Shown one piece after another: positions 7,381 to 13,800 of a stretch of DNA of 16,188 nucleotides (positions are counted from its first letter, which is position 1; every line of letters starts with the position of its first letter). Under the pieces are notes generated by a model, which worked only from the letters and a program-made list of their open reading frames with translations, searched no databases and was not told the DNA's origin. Origin of the DNA: an uncultured Oscillospiraceae bacterium. GTDB lineage: Bacteria > Bacillota > Clostridia > Oscillospirales > Oscillospiraceae. The translations under genes and the position numbers were made by a program. The stretch covers positions 1 through 16,188 of the forward strand of contig CAJUOA010000078.1 of NCBI GenBank assembly GCA_910587785.1, in the 5' to 3' direction.

Positions 7381-10300
7381 ATGGCTGACCCCAAGCCCAG
7401 CAACCGGGAACGGGTCAAAGAGATCGTTGCGGGGATCGAGCAGAATATCCAGGAGCTTTTCCAAAGCGAACGGTATTTTGACTACCTCCGCACGATGTCC
7501 CGGTTTCACAGCTATTCCGTCAACAACACCATCCTCATTCACATGCAGCGGCCCCATGCCGCCATGCCCGCCGCTGGCTTCAACAAGTGGAAGCAGTTCG
7601 GGCGGCATGTAAAAAAGGGTGAGAAGGGGCTGACCATCATCGCCCCCACGCCGCTGAAAAAGAAGATAGAGGAGATGCGGCTGGACCCGGACACCAGGAC
7701 CCCGGTGCTGGACCGGGACGGCAACATCATCATGGATGAAAAGACCGTGGAAATCCCCCTGTTCAAGCCGGTCAAGGTCTTTACCGCCGACCAGACGGAC
7801 GGCAAGCCCCTCCCCAGCCTCGCCGTTGCCCTGACCGGCGATGTGCAGCAGTACGAGGCGTTCATGGAGGCCCTGCGGCGCACATCCCCCATGCCCATCT
7901 CCTTTGCGCCCCTGGACCCCAACACGGACGGCCTTTGCAGCTTCACCCGGCAGACCATCTCCATCCGGGAGGGCATGAGCCAGGTGCAGACGGTGTGCGC
8001 CGCCGTCCATGAGATCGGCCACGCGGTCCTCCATGACCGGGAGAAGGACCGCCTCTCCGCCGCTGCCGGGAATACGGACAAGGAACCGCCCAAGGCCAAG
8101 GATAAGAACACGATGGAGGTGGAGGCCGAAAGCGTGTCCTTTGCCGTCTGCCAGTATTACGGTATTGACACCAGCGCCAATTCCCTGGGCTACATCGCCG
8201 GATGGAGCAGGGACAAGTCCCTGCCGGAGCTGAAGGCCAGCCTGGAGACCATCACCAAGACCGTCAGCGGCCTTATCAGCTCCATTGATAAGCATTTTGC
8301 CGAGATATGCAAGGAACGGGGCATTGACCTCGCCGCACAGCCGGAGCAGGCCGCGCCCACGTTGGATGGGCCGGACACCCCGGAGCGTTTTGTTGCGGAT
8401 ATGCTCAATTATCTGCAAAGTCTGTATGAGGCGGGGGAAATCCCGCCTCCGTTGGGAAGTCTGGACCGGAAAGAAGTGGAGGAGCATTATATTGGTTCTC
8501 TGTGCCAGGGTGATTTTTACGGCTCCCGCTCCCTTCTGCGCGATGCCGCCGCGCACGTTGTCACACCCACAGGCGCGGCGCTGTTGGACCGGCTGGAAAA
8601 ATTGAGCGACCAGTGGGATGCGGCCCTCGTCTGTAAAATTGAACCTGTTTTCGGGACTGACAGCACGATTGACCGCCGCGCGGTCCAGACCTATCAAAAG
8701 CAGGGAGACCGGCTTATCCCCTGGAAGCCGGTTTTTGTTGGGACCATGGACGAGTGCCAGCGCGTGGTGGCCGGATTGGAGGTCGGGACCATCACCATGC
8801 GGGATGTGCGCCAGCCGGACTTTGAACCGCCAGCCGCGCCGGAGCGGGCCTATGTGTATGCTCTGAAAGCAACCGGCATTGCCGGACAGTCTTTCATCGA
8901 GGCCCAGCAGCGCGGCGGGCAGGGAGCGCCGCTGCCGGGAAAAATCCTTTTCTGCGGCACAAATGAGGTGTGCGCCGGTCTGCTGGAGCAGCTGAACAGC
9001 GGCGCATTGCACCCGGACGATTTCGTTACTGTCGCTGCGGCGCGGATCAGCCCCTATACCACCAGGGACGGCGCGAAGCTGGATGCCCTGGTGGGGCCGG
9101 ATGATAAGGTGTACCTGGGCAGGAGCGACCATTACGACAATCGCGGCCACTATCTCAATAACGACCGCTCCCTGATGCACATTTCTGACAATGGCAGGGT
9201 ATTCAATGCCATTTCCGGGGTAGACAGGCCCCGCACCCAGGAAGAACTCCAGGCAACAGGATATTTTACCCAGGCGGAGCTGGAGAATTTCGCCGCCCTT
9301 CCGCTCCATAGGGAGGACGGGCCGGAGCAGACGGTCCCGCCCATTCCGCCGCCCTCGGAGCAGGCGGAGGAAGCCCTCTACCTTCTGGATGATTCCGTGT
9401 ACCTCCATATCCAGGCCAGCGGTGAAGGGTGGGACTATACGCTCTACACCAAGCATGATATGGCGCAGCTGGACGGCGGACAGCTGGACGACCCCGGCCT
9501 CTCCATCACGGGCGTTGTGGAGCATATCCGGCAGGCGGAGGAGATCGGCACACTCGCCGTTGACGTTGTTTCCATAGAAGTCCTGGAGGAACTGCGGGAC
9601 CATGGGCTGGAAGCTGTCCAGCCGGAACAGGGCCGCGGCTATGCCGGGGAACTGCGGGAGCATTTTTCCCAGGAGGATGCCGCGCTGTGGGACACGGCCC
9701 TGGACGAATACCCCATGCCGGACAGCTCCATGACGCTGGGCGATCTGGCGGAGCTGGGCTATTCGGAGACGGACCTCCTGCCTCTGTCCAGGGACCGGGG
9801 CGCGGAGCTGGTGGACCGGGATATGACCGTCTACATGGTGCGGACCGGCGAAAACCCGGAGATGGTCTTTGACCGGGAGGACCTGATGGAGCAGCCGGAG
9901 GGCGTGATGTTCGCCATCCCCCGCGAGGAGTGGGAGACCAGCCAGGACTTCCAGCAGGCTGTGGCAGGCCGCATGGACCGGCAGGAGGACCGGGAGCAGG
10001 CGTTTTTGAACCATAGCGGAGACTGCTTCGCCATCTATCAGGTGAAGCTGGGCGATGACGCTTCCCTCCGGGACATCCGCTATGAATCCATGGACCGGCT
10101 GAAATCCATGGGGCGGGCTGTGGAACGCAGTAACTATGAGCTGGCCTACACCGCCCCGCTGTCCGAGGTCAAAAGCGCGGACGCGGCTCTGGCGCGGCTG
10201 TGGAACCTGTTCAACAACGATCACCCGGCAGACTACCGCCGCCCGTCTATGTCCGTCAGCGACATCATTGCCATCCGGCTGGACGGTATGTTATCGTTTC

Positions 10301-10623
10301 ACTACTGCGACAGCTACGGCTTCAAGCAGCTGCCGGACTTCATCCAGCCGGAAAATTATTTGAAATCCGCTGAAATGTCGATGGAAGATGATCTCGGCAT
10401 GATTGACGGCATCATCAACAACGGCCCGAAAGAGGGGCCGACTGTTGCCGAGCTGGAGGCCCAGGTCAAGGCGGGGCAGACCATTTCCCTGATGGATTTG
10501 GCACAGGCGGTCAAGCAGGAGCGCGGGGAGAAAAAATCCGTCCTGGCGAAACTGAACGCCGCCCCGCCCCGGCAGGGCCGGAAAAAAACAGCGCCGAAAA
10601 AGAGCGCGGAAAGGGAGCGATAA
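7381..10623 (+). CDS. Polyvalent protein: ArdC-like domain, HExxH metallopeptidase, YodL and DUF4316
   Basis: A 1080-aa multidomain protein, probably sent with or made early from the incoming ICE to protect it from host defences. Residues 1 to about 110 resemble the ArdC N-terminal ssDNA-binding domain (YSVNNTILIHMQRP, GFNKWKQFGRHVKKGEKG). A zinc-peptidase motif follows at H210 (HEIGHAVLH), with a downstream acidic segment (EVEAESVSFAVCQYYG) as in ArdC-associated peptidases. Residues about 300-655 are unrecognised and use different codons. A segment at about 667-740 (YLHIQASGEGWDYTLY) resembles domains of other polyvalent proteins. A YodL domain spans about 881-980 (FAIYQVKLGDDASLRDIRYE), and DUF4316 follows from 991 (ENYLKSAEMSMEDDLGMIDG). 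The tail is basic. The Shine-Dalgarno is AAAGGAG at 7364. The anti-restriction role is inferred from ArdC knowledge. Confidence 0.9.
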   Translation: MADPKPSNRERVKEIVAGIEQNIQELFQSERYFDYLRTMSRFHSYSVNNTILIHMQRPHAAMPAAGFNKWKQFGRHVKKGEKGLTIIAPTPLKKKIEEMRLDPDTRTPVLDRDGNIIMDEKTVEIPLFKPVKVFTADQTDGKPLPSLAVALTGDVQQYEAFMEALRRTSPMPISFAPLDPNTDGLCSFTRQTISIREGMSQVQTVCAAVHEIGHAVLHDREKDRLSAAAGNTDKEPPKAKDKNTMEVEAESVSFAVCQYYGIDTSANSLGYIAGWSRDKSLPELKASLETITKTVSGLISSIDKHFAEICKERGIDLAAQPEQAAPTLDGPDTPERFVADMLNYLQSLYEAGEIPPPLGSLDRKEVEEHYIGSLCQGDFYGSRSLLRDAAAHVVTPTGAALLDRLEKLSDQWDAALVCKIEPVFGTDSTIDRRAVQTYQKQGDRLIPWKPVFVGTMDECQRVVAGLEVGTITMRDVRQPDFEPPAAPERAYVYALKATGIAGQSFIEAQQRGGQGAPLPGKILFCGTNEVCAGLLEQLNSGALHPDDFVTVAAARISPYTTRDGAKLDALVGPDDKVYLGRSDHYDNRGHYLNNDRSLMHISDNGRVFNAISGVDRPRTQEELQATGYFTQAELENFAALPLHREDGPEQTVPPIPPPSEQAEEALYLLDDSVYLHIQASGEGWDYTLYTKHDMAQLDGGQLDDPGLSITGVVEHIRQAEEIGTLAVDVVSIEVLEELRDHGLEAVQPEQGRGYAGELREHFSQEDAALWDTALDEYPMPDSSMTLGDLAELGYSETDLLPLSRDRGAELVDRDMTVYMVRTGENPEMVFDREDLMEQPEGVMFAIPREEWETSQDFQQAVAGRMDRQEDREQAFLNHSGDCFAIYQVKLGDDASLRDIRYESMDRLKSMGRAVERSNYELAYTAPLSEVKSADAALARLWNLFNNDHPADYRRPSMSVSDIIAIRLDGMLSFHYCDSYGFKQLPDFIQPENYLKSAEMSMEDDLGMIDGIINNGPKEGPTVAELEAQVKAGQTISLMDLAQAVKQERGEKKSVLAKLNAAPPRQGRKKTAPKKSAERER

Positions 10624-10624
10624 T

Positions 10625-10864
10625 ATGACGGAACTGACCTTTGAGGAGAGGAATCTGGTCTGCATTTACAGCGGAGGCGGGACCCGCCTGGGGACCATCG
10701 CCGCCCTGGAGGAGATGCGCCGCTATCTGGAACCGGACGAGACGGAGCTGCTGGGGCTGACCGACAGCGCCCTGGGCAAGCTGCGCGGCATGGACGATGC
10801 GGCCTTCTCCGCCCTCGACCTGATCCCCGACTTTGGCCCGGAGGACGCTGCCTATGGGGAATAA
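10625..10864 (+). CDS. TTRAP family putative transposon-transfer assisting protein
   Basis: A 79-aa acidic protein, one base after the stop of the 1080-aa gene. It matches the TTRAP family: FEERNLVCIYSGGGTRLGTI, then LEEMRRYLEPDETELLGLTD, then LGKLRGMDDAAFSALDLIPDF. The Shine-Dalgarno AAGGGAG (10611-10617) lies 7 bases upstream. It has no signal peptide or membrane segment. The family name implies a role in element transfer, but to my knowledge no biochemical activity is established. The last 11 bases overlap the start of the giant multidomain gene, so the two are probably translated together. Confidence 0.85.
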   Translation: MTELTFEERNLVCIYSGGGTRLGTIAALEEMRRYLEPDETELLGLTDSALGKLRGMDDAAFSALDLIPDFGPEDAAYGE

Positions 10865-13800
10865 CAACGTTCAGGCGGCCCTGCAAATGGCGGACAACGC
10901 CGCAAGACAGGTCACAAGCAGCTATCAGGAGTGGACGGCTTTTTTATCCACCGCTGGCCGTCTCTATAAATACCCCTTCCCGGAGCAGCTGATGATCTAC
11001 ACCCAGCGGCCCGAAGCCACCGCCTGCGCGGAGTGGGACTTCTGGAACCAGCGGATGCGCCGGTACATCCGGCGCGGCTCCAAGGGCATCGTCCTCCTGG
11101 ACACCAGCCGGGGCAGGCCCGCGCTGCGCTATGTGTTCGATGTTGCCGACACGAGCCGGAAGGATGAAAAGGGGCTGAACCCCAACCTCTGGCAGTACCG
11201 GGAGGAACACCGGGACGCGGTGACGGCGGCGCTGGAAAGCCGCTTTGAGGTCTCCGGCGCAGACGGCCTCGCGGAGCAGCTGGAGCAGATCGCCGCACAG
11301 CTGGCGAACGAATACTGGACCGACCACCAATATGACATCCTCCACATCGTTGACGGCTCCTTCCTGGAGGAGTATGATGAATTTAACATCGGTGCGGCGT
11401 TCCGCAATGCCGCCGCCGTCAGCATCGCCTATACCCTGCTGTCCCGCTGCGGCCTGGAACCGGAAACCCACTTCCAGCATGAGGATTTTTTAAGCATTTT
11501 CGATTTCAATACCAGGAACGCCGTGACCGCGCTGGGCATGGCGGTGAGCCAGTCCAGCGAACAGGTGCTTCGGCAGATCGAGAGGACCGTCAAACAGTAT
11601 GAGCGCACGAAAGGCGCGGAGAGGAGTACGGAGCATGAAGAACGAGCTGACCTACACCCAGGCGGGGGATTACCTGTTTCCCAACGTGGGCCTGCCGGAA
11701 CAGCCGGACCGGGACCTGGGCAAGTACGGGAGGATGCGCCTGCGGTACTTGAAGGAACATCGCCCGGTCCTGTGGGGGGCCATGACGATGGACGGGACCC
11801 TGTTCAGCCACCTGTTGGAGATCGAGGACACAGCCAACAGCCGGTTGGAGGCCATGATGCCCCAGCTGGCGAGGGCGGCGGGGGCCACGGAGCAGCTGAA
11901 AGCCACCGACCAGATGAAGTGGGTGGGACTGATGAACAGCTGCAAGGCCCAGGCGGAGGAAATTATTTTGTCGGAACTGGTTTACAGCTGAGTTTCATGC
12001 CCCCGGCCATCCCGTCCCAGCGGGAGCAGCTGGAGGCGATCCAGGAAGCAGAGAGCGCAGACGCGCCCTCTGCTTTTTCTATTCCCCAGGCGGAGGTGGA
12101 CCGTGCGCTGCGGGAGTACAGCGGCAGGCTGAAAATTTTCGAGCTTTATCAGCAGGACCTCCCCGCCAGGAGCATCGCTGCGGCTATCCGAAAGGAATAT
12201 GGCACAGGGGGCGGCAGCTTCACACTCTCGGACGGCTCCCACGTTTTTCTGGACTACCGGCCCAACACGGGCCTGGAGTTCTGGAAGAACGTAGGAGACG
12301 AAAAATTTGTTGTCAAATGGGCCGCTGTGGAGAAGCGCATCCGCCAAATGGTCGAGGAGGGCAGCTACCTCTCCACGGCGGAGATGGAAAAGTATTTGAG
12401 CGACCATCTGGAGGAGGCCCCGGCGGAGGGCATCACCCAGGCCGACATCAACAGGGTGCTGCTTGACGATTGGGGCGCGGAGGGCCGGAAACAGCGCATT
12501 TTCGCACAGTACCAGGATGGGCGCTCCAATGAGGAGATCGCGGCCTTTCTCCGGGAGGAATACCAGCGGGGCGGCTACAACAGCCAGAACAGCGGCTTTG
12601 TCACCCTGGCGGACGGCAGCAAGGGGTACAGCTATTTCGTCTATGCGGAGCTGCGGCTGCGCCGCAATCAAAACGATTCCCCCATGCGGTATATCAGCTT
12701 TGAGGAATTAGCCGGTCACATTCGCGCGCTCATTGACGAGGGCCGATACCTGGCCCCGGAGGAGCTGGCACAGGTCCGGGGGCAGGAGGCCCCCGCCCCG
12801 GAGGAAAGCCTGCCCATGCCTGACAGCGCGGGCTTCCTGACGGAGTACGAAGCGATCAAAGCGGCCCACCCCGGCGACATCGTGCTGTACCAGCTGGGGG
12901 ACTTCTATGAGATGTTCGGGCCGGACGCACGAGTGGCCCACATTGAGCTGGACCTGATGCTCACCAACCGCAACCACCCCGGCCTGGGCCGCGTTGCCAT
13001 GTGCGGCATCCCCGGCCACAGGCTGGACGAATATGTGCAGAAGCTCCGGGAGCGCCATGATGTGACGGTCTCCAGCATTGGGGCAGGCGGGGAACGGCTT
13101 ACTGTCTCCTATCCCGCTGTCGGGCGGGAAGCGGTCGGCAGTCACGAAACGGAGGCCCCCGCCCCGGAGGAGGCCGCGCCGGTCCATGTGCCGGGGGCCG
13201 CGCCGCCAATCCCCGCTTCGGCCCCGGCACAAGGGACTGCCCAGGGCGATATTGACGCTGCTCTCCAAGCCTGGAACGGGGACGCTGACAGCAAGCGCCG
13301 GGTGCAGCAGTACATGACGGACCATGCCCGTGAGAAAGACACCGCCGCATGGCTCCGCACGGAGTACGGCGGGGACTTGCCCATGTTCCCCGTCCAGCTC
13401 CCCGGCGCTGGACAGTACCAGCACCTTCCCTGGGCCAAGGTGCAGCGCAGGATCGCACAGCTGGTACAGAAAGACCTGTTCCTTTCCCATGAGGAACAGT
13501 CCCCCGCGCCGGAACAGCTCCCCACCACGGAGCAGGCCCCCGTCCCGGAACCCGCGCCTACCGTCCGGCAGATTTATGAGACCTACAAGCCCAAAATCAA
13601 AGGTTTCGTGCTGACGGACGGGCCATATCAAAATGCCTGCCTAAATTCTGACCGGGACACCGCTGTGCTGGAAGGGCATGAAGCGGTCACACGGGCGGCG
13701 ATGGTCTATCAGGAGCCGGACTTTATGCGGCTGTACTTTGGCATGGCCGGTTTCCGCAACCGCCTCCACCGGGAGATCATAGACGAGACCTATCCGGTCC

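Noticed and set aside
8428..8449. Perfect 8-bp hairpin GAGGCGGG/CCCGCCTC inside the 1080-aa gene
   Set aside because: It lies within an open reading frame with no T-run after it. It may be coincidental in GC-rich DNA, although it falls in the segment with atypical codon use.
7351..10224. 957-codon open frame on the minus strand
   Set aside because: It lies antisense to the well-supported 1080-aa gene. In GC-rich DNA with G/C-ending codons, antisense frames lack stops. The translation shows no recognisable domain.
11599..11634. Upstream ATG of tnpV at 11599
   Set aside because: The Shine-Dalgarno (11618-11626) and the family N-terminus fit ATG 11635 better.
11997..11999. In-frame ATG just after the tnpV stop as a separate start of the downstream giant protein
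   Set aside because: There is no Shine-Dalgarno at proper spacing (the nearest GGAGGA is about 37 bases upstream), and the frame is open from 10854. An internal start cannot be fully excluded.
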